A stretch of 64,000 nt of DNA, taken from assembly GCA_946406115.1 (NCBI GenBank), contig OX291544.1, positions 25,933,521 through 25,997,520 of the forward strand. The letters are read 5' to 3'. A model generated the notes under the pieces. That model had not been told where the DNA came from, ran no database searches, and saw only the letters and a program-made list of their open reading frames with translations. Below, one piece after another: positions 45,138 through 55,400 of the stretch. Numbering within the stretch: the stretch's first letter is position 1; the number at the start of each line of letters is the position of its first letter. Position numbers and translations under genes: made by a program. This DNA is from Apoda limacodes. Lineage: Eukaryota > Arthropoda > Insecta > Lepidoptera > Limacodidae.

Positions 45138-45240
45138 TTTTTTTTATAGACTACCAAGTGGCAAACAAGCGTACGGCCTGATGCTAAGGGGTCATCATCG
45201 CCTTTAAATTTTTGTTAGGCATTACTCGCTTTTGACCCTT
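45138..45240 (-). mobile_element. LINE 3' end fragment, minus strand
   Basis: A T-run followed by TAGACTACCAAGTGGCAAAC then AAGCGTACGGCCTGATGCTA is the reverse complement of the GCTTGTTTGCCACC tail. The poly(A) would be at the left edge. Homology continues rightward for perhaps 60 bp, then is lost. Confidence 0.55.
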
Positions 45241-46883
45241 TAAAAGTTCACTAGGAAGCTTTAAGAGTGTTTTTTTTTAATATTGTCTTTTCGCAATGGA
45301 GTATTCAGTCAAGTCAAGGATACATTTTAATTCGGAAAATTCAAAGAAGTGTACTGGAGTCCATGTATGGCATTTTCATTTTAGAGAGCGACGGCAAGTG
45401 CGGTGTCTTTTTAATACTACAGCATAATATATTAATACATTGTGCTAATACGTAGTGCATAAATAGTTGATGTCAACAGTCAGTGTCATAAAAAATATAA
45501 TTATATTTTTATAATTTATTTTTACATTAAATTACATAAACACATTGGCAAAAATAAGTAATAAACCTTAAAAAAACATACACACAAGAAATACATCTAC
45601 CTAATTAATCATACCAACGAATATGAAAACATTGATGCAAGTAGATGAAATATCAAAAGTAAGCTAATGGCAATTATTTGTTTATTTAGTATAAATTATA
45701 TCATGACATTTGAGAATATATTAATGATAAACTTTAGAATTCATGATGAATAAAAACTTACTTCATTAATGAATTGTTAAATTACAAAGTCTAAAATTTT
45801 GTATTATTGTATTTTTTTAGCTCTACTATTATGTACCATTTCATACAATGTTTGTTGTATGATTTTTAATGTCTTTAATCAATGATAATTATGACAATTT
45901 AAATTGTTAATCGTTATGTGTGTTAGTTTAAATATCAAATAATTTGTAAATATTTCTACGCTGAAAACGGCAGAATATGATGTACCTCAAGTCAATGTTA
46001 TGCTATCTGTATTTAACCATATTCTAGCAAATGAGAAAATTCTATTCTATTCTAGTCAAAATAAATCCCAAATTAATCTCGATGAAGGTGAGTTTGCGGC
46101 CCTTTTTGAGAGGCAAAAGGACTGACCCCTAGCGGTGAAATAGTGGCTTCACCGACTGCCGAAATCTACTATCGACACAATGTGTACTATCCTTTTTGGA
46201 ACACTTTAGTAAATGAATAAGACGCTAAATTTAATCCTCATGAGAATACTTTTGAAACTTTACAGAAGAAACACTCAAATATGATTATATAAAGAAACTT
46301 TGCCTTTCAATTTGCGTTATTGCTATCGAAAAATTTATCGCTCCCTGCGTTCGCGTTTTCGTCTGAGTGTATTATGACTTCATACCCCCTTTAGACCTTC
46401 TATATGTAGTGTCTGGGTAAAGGGATCCCATATGCAGCGTTCTCTTTCTACTAAGCTATCACATTTACAAACTCCATTATACTTGCGCATTCTATTCTAG
46501 TTTGTATATGGTTAAAATATTGGTATAATGCAATCAACTTTTCTGCCCCTCTGACCATGGGTGTTTGGTCGCTAGTGTCGTTGTATGTTCACACCATTTC
46601 AATATGGCGACTTAGTTTGGATTTTCGACCACCTCGAGCGTAGGTACGTACGTACCTTCAATTAAAAAAAACCGATAATTTCCTTCGTCACTAGTTTCCT
46701 TCAAAAATCGCTGTCTTAGTTGACCAGCGCGTTTAGAAGACCTTTTCGTACTAAATACACACAAGCTACAATTACCACAAAAAATTAAAAGATAAAGAAT
46801 TTCTTAGTCATTGCTAGCTTGCTATGACCAGAAAAAAAAAACAAATAAACCCTTTAATACTTTAATTGATTTTGATTTAGGTT
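45241..46883. other. AT-rich DNA, no gene seen
   Basis: A 62-codon frame at 45,267-45,455 just right of the LINE tail shows no recognisable motif. GC-richer debris at about 46,090-46,180 and 46,340-46,460 may be repeat fragments. No gene is supported. Confidence 0.4.
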
Positions 46884-46918
46884 TATGGTTCTTATAAACT
46901 ATTTTTATAAGAACCATA
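46884..46918. repeat. Perfect 15-bp hairpin
   Basis: TATGGTTCTTATAAA (46,884-46,898) and TTTATAAGAACCATA (46,904-46,918) are exact reverse complements around a 5-base loop. There is no adjacent coding sequence to make it a terminator. A tiny palindromic insertion or replication-slippage footprint is possible. Confidence 0.7.
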
Positions 46919-47209
46919 TACCTGTTACTAAATTATTGTCGGTATAAACATTCTGCCGCTGGCACCGACTCCAAAAATAACTGATTACATATTGAAACTA
47001 CTTAAATATTAGTAATTTTTTGGTTTATCATTTAATGAAATGAAAGAATTCCTTTGAACTAATAAAGTTATTTTTAACTTTTTAGTTTAAGTTTGTCAAG
47101 ATAATGTCTTATGAAAAAAATCTTTATCTAAGGTAAAAATTGTTTAACCTTTTTTTATTAAGAGAATTTCTAGTTTGCATATTTACCGTCTATCCTTTTA
47201 TTGGACAAA

Positions 47210-47435
47210 AGTTGAATGATCTATTAGGTTAGACCGCTAGATGGCGTAGTTTGATTTGTATTTAAAATTTTTCGTATTTCGAAAACCCCACTTATTAGCA
47301 GAGTACCTGTTGAGTTTTTTGCCGGTTCTTCTCGGTAGTTAATCATTCCGAACTGGTGGTAATTTTTTAGGATTATTTTTAAATAAATAATTAAGCTGAC
47401 GATTCAAAAGTGCTGTTTAAGAGTCTATTTGAATA
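47210..47435 (+). mobile_element. LINE 3' untranslated end (CGGTTCTTCTCGGTAG type)
   Basis: GAGTTTTTTGCCGGTTCTTC then TCGGTAGTTAATCATTCCGA then ACTGGTGGTAATTTTT, ending with TATTTGAATAAAA, is the 3' end of a lepidopteran LINE. The minus-strand LINE at 57,067-57,740 carries the same features (ACCGAGAAGAATCCAGCAAG and CCGGTTCACAATG in reverse). The coding part is absent here. Confidence 0.55.
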
Positions 47436-47436
47436 A

Positions 47437-47715
47437 AAAGCGGCCAAGTGCGAGTTGGACTCACGCATCGAGTGTTCCGTACCTACTACTATTGTACGTA
47501 CTTTACAAACACAAACAATTTTTTTTATTTTATATTTGTATTGATTGAATGAAAGGTAGACTGCGGTTTACGATTTATGACGTATTTAAAAAAAATACTG
47601 ACTAGATCTCGTTCAAACTAATTTTCGGTGGAAGTTTGCATGGTAATGTACATCATATATTTTTTTTAGTTTTATCATTTTCTTTTTTGCCATTTGGCTA
47701 CGGAACCCTAAAAAC
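47437..47715 (+). mobile_element. GTGCGAG-type repeat, plus-strand arm
   Basis: It begins CGGCCAAGTGCGAGTTGGAC and continues with TGCGGTTTACGATTTATGAC, then GTTTGCATGGTAATGTACAT, then CATATATTTTTTTTAGTTTT, and ends GCTACGGAACCCTAAAAA. About 230 bp of it reappear in reverse orientation at 48,245-48,475. Compared with that arm, this copy lacks the middle portion. Confidence 0.7.
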
Positions 47716-47984
47716 ATGTTGTGTTTCTTTGTTTTTATATGTATGTATATCCGGAAATACTAGACCGATTTGAAATATTCTTAAAATGGTTGAAACCTAA
47801 ATTACTTCTGAGGGAAACGGGCAGGGAATTTTTCACCGATATACAGGAATGAAGTCGTTTCGGAGTGCTAATTTTATGCTCATTTGAATACGTTGTGAGT
47901 TACATAAAATATATCATTTAATGAACAAAAAATTTACACAATGAGTCATAGAAAAACGTTTTGTTTTATTTTTAAACTTAGGGG
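47716..47984. other. Spacer between inverted GTGCGAG repeats
   Basis: It contains TATATGTATGTATATCCGGA then AATACTAGACCGATTTGAAA, of the type seen in lepidopteran interspersed repeats. No gene is seen. Confidence 0.4.
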
Positions 47985-48475
47985 AACCGCATTAAGATTT
48001 TCACACAAAAATTAAAAAAAAAACAAAAAATTTTGGGGGTTCCCCATACTTAGAACTGAAACTCAATTTTTTTTTATCAAACCCATACGTGTGGGTATCT
48101 GTGGATAGGTCTTCAAAAATGATATTGAGGTTTCTAACATCATTCTTTTCTAAACTGAATAGTTTGCGCGAGAGATACTTCCAAAGTGGTAAAATGTGTG
48201 TCCCCCCCGTAACTTCTAAAATAAGAGAATTATAAAACTAAAAAAAATATATGATGTACATTACCATGCAAACTTACACCGAAAATTGGTTTGAACGAGA
48301 TCTAGTAAGTTGTTTTTTTTTTAATACGTCATAAATCGTAAACCGCAATTTACCTTTCATTCAAAGAACTCAAATATAAAAATAAAAAAAACATTTAATT
48401 TTTATAGATAATGGTGCGGAACCCTTCGTACGCGAGTCTGACTCGCACTTAGCCGATTTTTTTGTAATATGAATA
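47985..48475 (-). mobile_element. GTGCGAG-type repeat, long minus-strand copy
   Basis: Read on the minus strand it begins AATCGGCTAAGTGCGAGTCA then GACTCGCGTACGAAGGGTTC. It shares the TGCGGTTTACGATTTATGAC and GCATGGTAATGTACATCATA stretches with 47,437-47,715 and the later AACCTCAATATCATTTTTGA stretch with 31,925-32,345. It links the two partial copies and shows that they belong to one family of at least about 600 bp. Confidence 0.75.
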
Positions 48476-48885
48476 TAGTCTAGATAGCATTTATTCTGTA
48501 TAGATAAACACAATAAAAGGTCCTTGGATTTATCTTTATACTATCCTCACTGACTACGGTCTTGGTCGATGACCTTTAAGTATCTACCCTAGATAAGAGA
48601 AAAGCCCTCTTCAAAAGTAATAAGGAAAACTTCCAAACTTATCTTAAGATAATTATATAAGTCTTAGCTAGTAAATAAAATAACACATAGCTCTGATTTT
48701 GTCCAATTTCTTGTCATTTGTGTTATAAATATAATTTACTTACATAGATAGATACTATCACTACTATTTCTAGCCGGGGTCATAATAATTGAAATATTTT
48801 GTGTTTATTTGTGTCAAGTTTAGGTCTTTGATATTATTTGGAAGCTTATTGTATAGTTTCACTGCGATGCCATTCATTTAAAAAG
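48476..48885. other. AT-rich DNA, no gene seen
   Basis: No coding frame or repeat is recognised before the LINE fragment begins. Confidence 0.4.
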
Positions 48886-49510
48886 GGTGGAACAATTTAA
48901 ATATTTGGGACATATTATTGGTTTTGACCTTAAGGATTGCGCTGATATGGAACGGGAACGTAGGGCGTTGACGACTAAGGCAAGTATGTGCTCCACCAAA
49001 TAATAAAACAAATTTTATTATTTAAATCATACTGTTCCTCGCTATACACTTCCAGCCTATGGATAAATTACAGCCAAAAGTCGTACAACGCCCTCCGCGT
49101 CCAGTACAAAAATACGTTCAGGGCGGTGTTGGGGCTGCCCCCACGCTGCAGCGCGTCGGGGATGTTCGCGGAGGCTCGCACTGACTGTTTCCGAGCGATT
49201 GTACGCAAGCTAGCTGCATCCTTGGTGCGCAATTTTTTTTTTTTTTTTTTTTTCTGAGCTGACTATGCAGTTGGCTGTTGCAGCCATTACTGCTTCACCG
49301 GACTTTTGGGGCGAGACTCGGAAGGAGCCTCAGCCCATATAGCGCCCAACGCTCAAGGGTTGTCGCTCTCGGGGGCGTCCCTTCGACCGGCGTGAGTCTC
49401 AAGGTGCGAGCTAGCTCTAACATCGTCCTGATAATGATTGCTAGCAGGATAAACTGCTCTTACATACGTCACTGTTGTGACAAACATGTCAAATACAGTG
49501 CGGATTAGGA
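48886..49510 (+). pseudogene. LINE reverse transcriptase C-terminal fragment, interrupted
   Basis: 48,886-49,005 encodes VEQFKYLGHIIGFDLKD then CADMERERRALTTKASM, then a stop. 48,988-49,229 continues in another frame with LWINYSQKSYNALRVQYKN, FRAVLGLPPRCSASGMF and AEARTDCFRAIVRKLAASL. After a 173-bp insertion the domain resumes at 49,409 with SSNIVLIMIASRINC and IRHCC. These blocks, in this order, are the post-catalytic C-terminal region of a lepidopteran non-LTR retrotransposon protein as I know it. The catalytic core lies upstream and is missing. An internal deletion with a frameshift and the insertion make it dead. The AT-rich 49,510-49,720 region is probably its 3' untranslated end. Confidence 0.75.
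49230..49402 (-). mobile_element. 173-bp poly(A) retroposon inside the LINE
   Basis: GGTGCG at 49,224-49,229 is repeated at 49,403-49,408, and removing one copy plus the intervening 173 bp restores the LINE reading frame. The insert starts with a T-run of about 23 bases on the plus strand, so it is a poly(A)-tailed sequence on the minus strand whose 5' end abuts the right GGTGCG. The non-tail part is GC-rich (CGAGAGCGACAACCCTTGAG, TTGGGCGCTATATGGGCTGA). I do not recognise its source; no clear A/B boxes are visible. Confidence 0.8.
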
Positions 49511-50527
49511 CGGTCTTTTATTTTATTTCAATTCAATTATTATTACAATTTTATCCTAATTTTATTTTTTTATAATTAATTTTCCTGTAATGACAATATT
49601 ATTTTTAGACATAAATTAATTAATTTATTATTATTATCGTTATCATTTTGTAGAATGTAGTTCTTATTTTTGTAATTTTATTGCTCTGTCATAATTTAAG
49701 CTAAAAATGTTGTATCTATATAAAACATATAAAATGCTTTGTCCTTAATGACTGATGTATCAACGCACAGCCTTAACCGCTCATCATAGAGACCTGAAAT
49801 TTGGAGGGTGTGTTCTTTGTATGGCGTAGGCATCCGATAAGAAAGGATTTGCCGAAATTCTACCCCTAAGGGGTGAAAAAGGGGGGCAAAGTTTGTATGG
49901 GATTACGTGATTCCTTGGTCCAATCTCCTTCAAATTTTGCATAAACCTTTTTTAACAGAATTGGTGGAAGACGTGTTTCGTATTTTATTGGAATTCATAC
50001 CCAAAGGGGTTAAAAAGGGATATAAAGGTACTTTGGTGGTGATTGGCTTAAAAGTTTATATCAATACTCCTTAGTGCTTTTGATTTAAATTACATTTTAT
50101 TTTAACACATGTTTGACAATTCGATTTTATTTTTATTTTATTAAAAAAACGTTAAACTCACTCAAAAACATAAGCAAATCTTCTTCTATACCTACTATAT
50201 ATATTTATTTTATTATTATAAAGCTGAAGAGTTTGTTTGTTTGTTTGTTTGAACTATATTCTCAGGAATTACTGGTCCGATTTGAAAAAAATGTTTCAGT
50301 GTTAGATATCCTATTTATCGGGGAAGGCTATAAATCATTACGCTAAGACCTACGGGAGCGGAGCACCAATGAAGAATGTTTCAAAATCAGGTTTTTTTCT
50401 TTCCTTTTGAGAGCTTCCGCTGCGTGCGCTGCGTAAACGGTTAAATGCAAAAATCACGTATAACAGAATGGTTTCCCTTTAACAGTTCTAAACAAAAGTC
50501 CGCGACAGCATTATATTTATCTTCTAA

Positions 50528-50860
50528 GGTTACGCTTACTTTAACCCGCGACTTTGTTTACGCAGAATTATTTTGCCTCTATATTAGTTCAAAACTGCGA
50601 TATGTCCTAAGATATTCATTAAAATCAAATGATGTTAAGGACAATTTTGTTTTAAATTAAATACTTGTGATGAATAAGTATTTATTTGGATAAGGATTAA
50701 TATCATGTTTATAAAAACACCGTCGCAAATAATGCATTATTTGAAGAACAAAGGTTCGCATAAAAAAGTTTATACTGAGCCACACTACGCGGTACGTATT
50801 ATTTAAAAATGTTTTCACCTTCTACGTAAACAAAGTCACGGGTTAAAGTTAGCGTTAGCC
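50528..50860. mobile_element. 333-bp inner element with ~40-bp inverted ends
   Basis: GGTTACGCTTACTTTAACCC then GCGACTTTGTTTACGCAGAA at 50,528-50,567 is mirrored at 50,820-50,860 (reverse complement GGCTAACGCTAACTTTAACC then CGTGACTTTGTTTACGTAGA A). The enclosed 250 bp has no coding capacity. In the neighbouring composite copy the enclosed part lies in the opposite orientation. Confidence 0.65.
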
Positions 50861-51047
50861 CAAAGTAACTATTACTGACTGACTGATCTATCAACGCACA
50901 GCTCCAACCTCTTGACGGATCGAGCTGAAATTTTGCACACATATAGCATATATGATGCCCCCTAAACGGGGGTTCAAAGTTTGTATGATGCTCGCGAGGT
51001 TAATCCGTTAGTTAATTAGTTGTAGTAGTTAATTATTTATTATTTTT

Positions 51048-51088
51048 GAGAAAGAGAAAGAGGGAGAGAGAGAGAGATAGAGAGAGAG
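51048..51088. repeat. GA-rich microsatellite, copy 1
   Basis: GAGAAAGAGAAAGAGGGAGA then GAGAGAGAGATAGAGAGAGA. It occupies the same place in the composite as the run at 52,269-52,315 and precedes the Helitron-like end. Confidence 0.85.
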
Positions 51089-51943
51089 TGTACGTAGGTT
51101 CTTTTCTATAATTGAGGTGTTGCCGTAAGAACCCTACGCCGATAACCAAATTTAGGGCGGGCGAAGCCGCTGGCAAAAGCTAGTTATCTATACATATAAA
51201 ATGCTTTGTCCTGGATGACTGATGGATCAACGCACAATCTAGACGTAGGCATCCGATAAGAAAAGATTTTCCTGAATTCTACCCCTAAGGGCGTGAAAAA
51301 GTGGGGCAAAGTTTGCATGGGACAACGTGATTCATTGGTCCAATCCCCTTCAAATTTTGCATAAACCTTTCTTAACAGAAGTGGTGAAAGACGTGTTTCG
51401 TATTTTATTGAAAATCATCCCCTAACGGGATTAAAAAGGGGCAGATAGTTATTTTGGCGGTGATGTGCTTCGAAGTTGATATCAATACTTCTAAGTGCTT
51501 TTGATTTAAATAACATTTTATTTTGACACATGTTTGACAACTCAATTCGATTTTATTCAAAAAATGTTAAAGTCATTCAAAAACATAAGCAAATCTTCTT
51601 CTATACTATATATATAATATTATAAAGCTGAAGAGTTTGTTTGTTTGTTTGAACGCGCTAAACTCAGGAACTACGTGTCCGATTTGAAAAAAATCTTTTA
51701 GTGTTAGATATCCTATGTATCGAGGAAGGCTATGGGTTATAAATCATTACGCTAAGATCAACAGGAGCAGAGCATCAATGAAATATATTTCAAAATCGGA
51801 GTTTTTTTTCCTTTTGAGAGCTTTCGCTGCGTGCGCCGCGTAAATGATTAAAGTTTTGCAAACATCATGTATGACAGAATTGTTTCCCTTTAAAAGTTTT
51901 TAAAAAAAAGGTGCGCGACAGCATAGGTCTATCTTCTAAGGTT

Positions 51944-52152
51944 GGCTCACTATGAACTTTTTTAAGCTAACCAAACTTGTTTTGAAATAATGCATTATTT
52001 GCTACGGTGTTTTTATAAACATGATACTAAACTTATCCAAATAAATACCTATGTAATATAAATATATTCATTACAAGTATTTAATTTGAAACAAAATTGC
52101 CCTGTAGATCATTTGATTTTAATGGTTATCTTAGGACATATCACAGTTTTAA
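51944..52152 (-). repeat. Inverted counterpart of 50,591-50,784
   Basis: The plus strand here reads GGCTCACTATGAACTTTTTT, AATAATGCATTATTTGCTAC, GGTGTTTTTATAAACATGAT, ATCATTTGATTTTAATGG and CTTAGGACATATCACAGTTT. Each of these is the reverse complement of the matching word in copy 1, in reversed order. The flanking parts of the two composites are in the same orientation. Confidence 0.8.
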
Positions 52153-52268
52153 ATTAACATCGCAGCAAAATCATGATCAAGTACTGCATGCGCATTTATG
52201 ATGTGCAAGCGCGGCGGACAGTCATGAGGGGGGGAGGAGTTTTTAGTAGTTAATTATTTATTATTTTC

Positions 52269-52315
52269 GAGAAAGAGAGAGAGAGGGAAAGAGAGAGAGA
52301 GATGGAGAGAGAGAG
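52269..52315. repeat. GA-rich microsatellite, copy 2
   Basis: GAGAAAGAGAGAGAGAGGGA then AAGAGAGAGAGAGATGGAGA. Partner of 51,048-51,088, a few bases longer. Confidence 0.85.
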
Positions 52316-52509
52316 TAAGTAGGTTCTTCTATAATTAAGAAGTTGCCGTAAGAATCCTACGCCGATAACCAAATTTAGGGCGGGCGAAGCCACTCCCAAA
52401 AGCTAGTACAGATATAAACAGTAATGTAGTAAGTAAGTGTTTAACATTTTAAACAAATATATATTCACAATCTCAAATAAATATGTATAACCTAGTACTC
52501 AGTGAAAAT

Positions 52510-52715
52510 GGTAAACAGACGACAGGGGGGCACTGGTTCCTGAAACACAGGATTTTTTTTCCTATCTTGGGAGCCAGGGAACTCAAGACTTTGATATCAA
52601 AATTGTTCAACTATTACTTTTTCTTCTATATATTACTTTAAACTTTGTATGGTTTTCTATGTATCTGGCTATCAATAAATAAATTTATAATAATTATTAT
52701 TATTATTTAACTCCT
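52510..52715 (+). mobile_element. LINE 3' end with (ATT)n tail
   Basis: In one frame the sequence reads GALVPETQDFFPILGARELK then TLISKLFNYYFFFY, which resembles the extreme C-terminus of a lepidopteran LINE protein as I remember it. It then passes into ATCAATAAATAAATTTATAA and an ATT-rich tail. Only the last part is present and the clade is not resolved. Confidence 0.4.
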
Positions 52716-54219
52716 TTCGTAAAAAAATTCATCCCCTGTGATTCACCCTAGAGATCATTTTAAAACTGTCAAATACCTCAATATAAGGCCAAATACAAAC
52801 GGATTTTTATAAAAACTTCCGTCCCCTTTTTTACCCCTTTAAGGAACGAAATCAACGAAATCCTTTCTTAATGAAGCTATTCCTCATATAAAAAGCCACA
52901 AGCCAAATTTCAAGTAGTTAGACCCAGCGGTTTTGGCTATGCGATGATATGTCGTTGAGTAAGTCATTCTTCTTTTATATGTACAGAAGATATATGATAT
53001 CTTTCGCTCGGCTTGTTATTGGCCATCCAATGGATGCCTTATCTATGAGCTACGTTAGGTAGAATTACACAGTGTTTCGTATACTCCAACGCGTCCATTC
53101 GTTAGTGCTGTTTGTTGAGTACTGTGATTTCTGCGGTCCGTTTTCAAAAATACCTGTATCTAAAAAAAACCTAGCTAACTGCGTCTCACTTCAGATCATT
53201 GGTCTCTTTTTTCTCCCGCTTCTACATAACCAGAGTCCCTGTTAAAGTTCGAATGCCGACTTATTTTGATAGTTTAGCCTTATCGAACCTTACAAAGTGA
53301 GTTAACCCTATCTATGTCTTGTAAATCTATTTATATACTTTTTAATATAAAAACCATTAAAAAAAAAACTGAACCTCCCATTTATAAGCATTTACATTTC
53401 CACTTTGATAAGTACCATTGTTTTTCGTGACTCTACATGTATAAATTTAGTTTTAGTTTGGATAATAAGAGAGAGATATGTGATTGCTAAAATTTTAATT
53501 TCAAATCAGTCGTTCTGTTTTAGATAAAAGTACAAAATATCGAGTTTATTATTGTAAATAATATTGTGATATAAGACTGGGTTTATAGTCATGATAGTAT
53601 CATCTCATATTTTTGGATGTATTGTCCTACCAACGTAATAAAGTCCTACAACCTAAAACTAACTTTTCTATTACGTATTCTGTTACTGTGACATATCTTC
53701 TTTTTGAGGGGTCATTTCCCTCCAGTTGAACGAAGCAATTTGTCGCGGGTCGTGCGTGATAGGCACATCAAATAAATTAGAGTTTGATTTGTCATGGGTC
53801 AGCTTTAGGTCAATCCGTGACCAAAGACTTCCTTGATATATATTGACACACAATCAACATTAAGGAACATCACATTGTATTTAGTGCTTAAGAATAATTT
53901 GTTACTTTTCATAATTAATTATATGTGTTGTTGACGACGCTGCCTGTGTATAAGCCAGAATATGGCATGGCGTGAAGTTTAAGAAGAAAGTCTCGTCTCT
54001 ATTTGTCCCAATTATTTGTCAATATAAACCCCGCACCACGCAACTATATTATTTAAATTGGAGCCAGGTAGCTGCCTTAAACTCAGCTATCTTATTGTCT
54101 TTCAGTCAATTCAATTTAGGAATCAATTTGACTTTAATTCGTAGAAAACATGTTTCCAATGTTCTTTCAGTATATATGTTGGGCGTAATGATTTACTTTT
54201 CAGTGTATTTTGAAGTATT
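52716..54219. other. AT-rich DNA with repeat debris, no gene
   Basis: CCTCATATAAAAAGCCACAA then GCCAAATTTCAAGTAGTTAG then ACCCAGCGGTTTTGGCTATG, near 52,890-52,950, is interspersed-repeat text of the kind common in Lepidoptera. The 129-codon frame starting at 53,972 has a hydrophobic, Phe-rich composition typical of AT-rich non-coding sequence and runs into the repeat at 54,220. Confidence 0.4.
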
Positions 54220-54380
54220 TATTTTTTATTTCACCGATTTCAAAACAGGAGGAGGTTCTATGTTCGACGGGAATATTTTTTTATGTATGTCCACCGATTT
54301 CTCCGTCAATTGTGAACAGATTTCAAAAATTCTTTTTTTATTCGAAATAGTATGGTCTTGAGGTGGTCCCGGATTAATAA
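54220..54380 (+). repeat. Interspersed repeat fragment (CACCGATTTCTCCGTCAATT type)
   Basis: TTTCACCGATTTCAAAACAG then GAGGAGGTTCTATGTTCGAC then GGGAATATTTTTTTATGTAT then GTCCACCGATTTCTCCGTCA matches a repeat I recall as common in lepidopteran genomes. It is non-coding. The open frames on both strands here are incidental. Confidence 0.5.
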
Positions 54381-54553
54381 AGTGGATTTGAAACTTAACT
54401 TGTGAAGAAAAAAAATAATTATAGTTAATTTGGAACTGGTGAAACACGCCTTTTATGTTGATTGCATAAAATTTTGTTGAATGTTTTTAGTGTTCGAGAA
54501 AAAAAACAAATCTTTACTTAAAAGGAAAAAATTAAAAAAAAATTACAAAGAAA

Positions 54554-54683
54554 AACAACCGGTTTCAAAAAGATGAACCAAAAGGTAATAATAAAATACC
54601 AATTCAAACTGTAATTGAAATCAGATTTTTGGCAATAAGTATTTATTTTTACCTTTTTAGTGCATATTTTGAAGCCGGTTGTT
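54554..54683. mobile_element. 130-bp MITE with long imperfect TIRs
   Basis: The left arm AACAACCGGTTTCAAAAAGA then TGAACCAAAAGGTAATAATA pairs with the right arm, whose reverse complement is AACAACCGGCTTCAAAATAT then GCACTAAAAAGGTAAAAATA. About 40 bp on each side pair with a few mismatches around a short centre. The size and structure fit a miniature inverted-repeat element. I could not define a target-site duplication (left flank AAAGAAAA, right flank ATTTACC). Confidence 0.65.
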
Positions 54684-55400
54684 ATTTACCAGATAACATC
54701 ATATTACACTAATCTTGAAACCCCTTTGATAAAAAACGAAAGGAAAATTATTTAGCTACAATATAATACCCGCATAATTACTATTGGTTATAAAGTTCCC
54801 GAATAATCGAGCATTTTATCACAGCAGGCAAAATATTTACGGATTAGGAATTCCGGCTCGACGCTTTGCGCGCGGTCACATACGTCCGAGAGGGAAAAGA
54901 AATGGTTGTGAGAAATGTGGCTACACTTTGCAGAAATATCGCAACACCACACTTTCTCTAAGTGGTCAACCGTAATAAGAACGTAAAGTATTATAACATT
55001 ACTTTTGCAACATCTGGTTTGACTTGCTTCGTATTTAGAATGCATTACCAAAAAAACAATCGAATAACTGCTCTGAAAAAGTATGTAGTGTCTATAAGAG
55101 CAATTACAATTAACTTGGGCGCGTTCTAAATTACTGAGCGCAGGTTCTGACGCCAGAAAATGTGAAGCCGAAATTTTCCACCAATATATTTGACATTATT
55201 TTACTAAGGAAAATAAGTTTTAATTTCAACAATTGAAATACAATAAAAAAATGGAAATGACATCTAATGCTAATGTTATATATAAATATCAATATTTGCT
55301 TGTTTGTTCGTATTCTATGCGCAACCATACCGTTTATCCGATTACGATAAAACTTGATAAACTTATTGCTTGCATTATGACTTAAGGTTACAGGCACAAA
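54684..55400. other. AT-rich DNA, no gene seen
   Basis: Two overlapping opposite-strand frames at about 54,784-55,051 have mixed composition and no known motif. A CTTGTTTGTTCGTATTCTAT then GCGCAACCATACCGTTTATC stretch at about 55,299 is repeat-like. Confidence 0.4.

Larger units (their letters stand above)
49725..51184 (+). mobile_element. Helitron-like composite, copy 1
   Basis: It starts at ATAAAATGCTTTGTCC and runs through CTACCCCTAAGG-GTGAAAAA, a second head at about 50,217 (ATAAAGCTGAAGAGTTTGTT), an inner element with its own inverted repeats (50,528-50,860) and a GA-rich run (51,048-51,088). It ends CCGATAACCAAATTTAGGGC then GGGCGAAGCCGCTGGCAAAA then GCTAGT. The same order of parts follows again at 51,190-52,408, so an entire composite was duplicated in tandem. 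It is non-coding; the frames at 50,113-50,660 are repeat sequence. Confidence 0.65.
51190..52408 (+). mobile_element. Helitron-like composite, copy 2
   Basis: It is collinear with 49,725-51,184 at an offset of about 1.46 kb near the heads: ATAAAATGCTTTGTCCTGGA, CTTCAAATTTTGCATAAACC, GTGTTTCGTATTTTATTG, AACATAAGCAAATCTTCTTC, ATAAAGCTGAAGAGTTTGTT, and the tail at 52,360-52,408 ending AAAAGCTAGT. The copies are visibly diverged, so this is an old duplication. The middle part (51,944-52,152) is inverted relative to copy 1. Confidence 0.65.

Noticed and set aside
53972..54361. 129-codon plus-strand open frame rich in Phe, Ile and Leu
   Set aside because: The composition is what AT-rich non-coding DNA gives, and its 3' half lies in an interspersed repeat.
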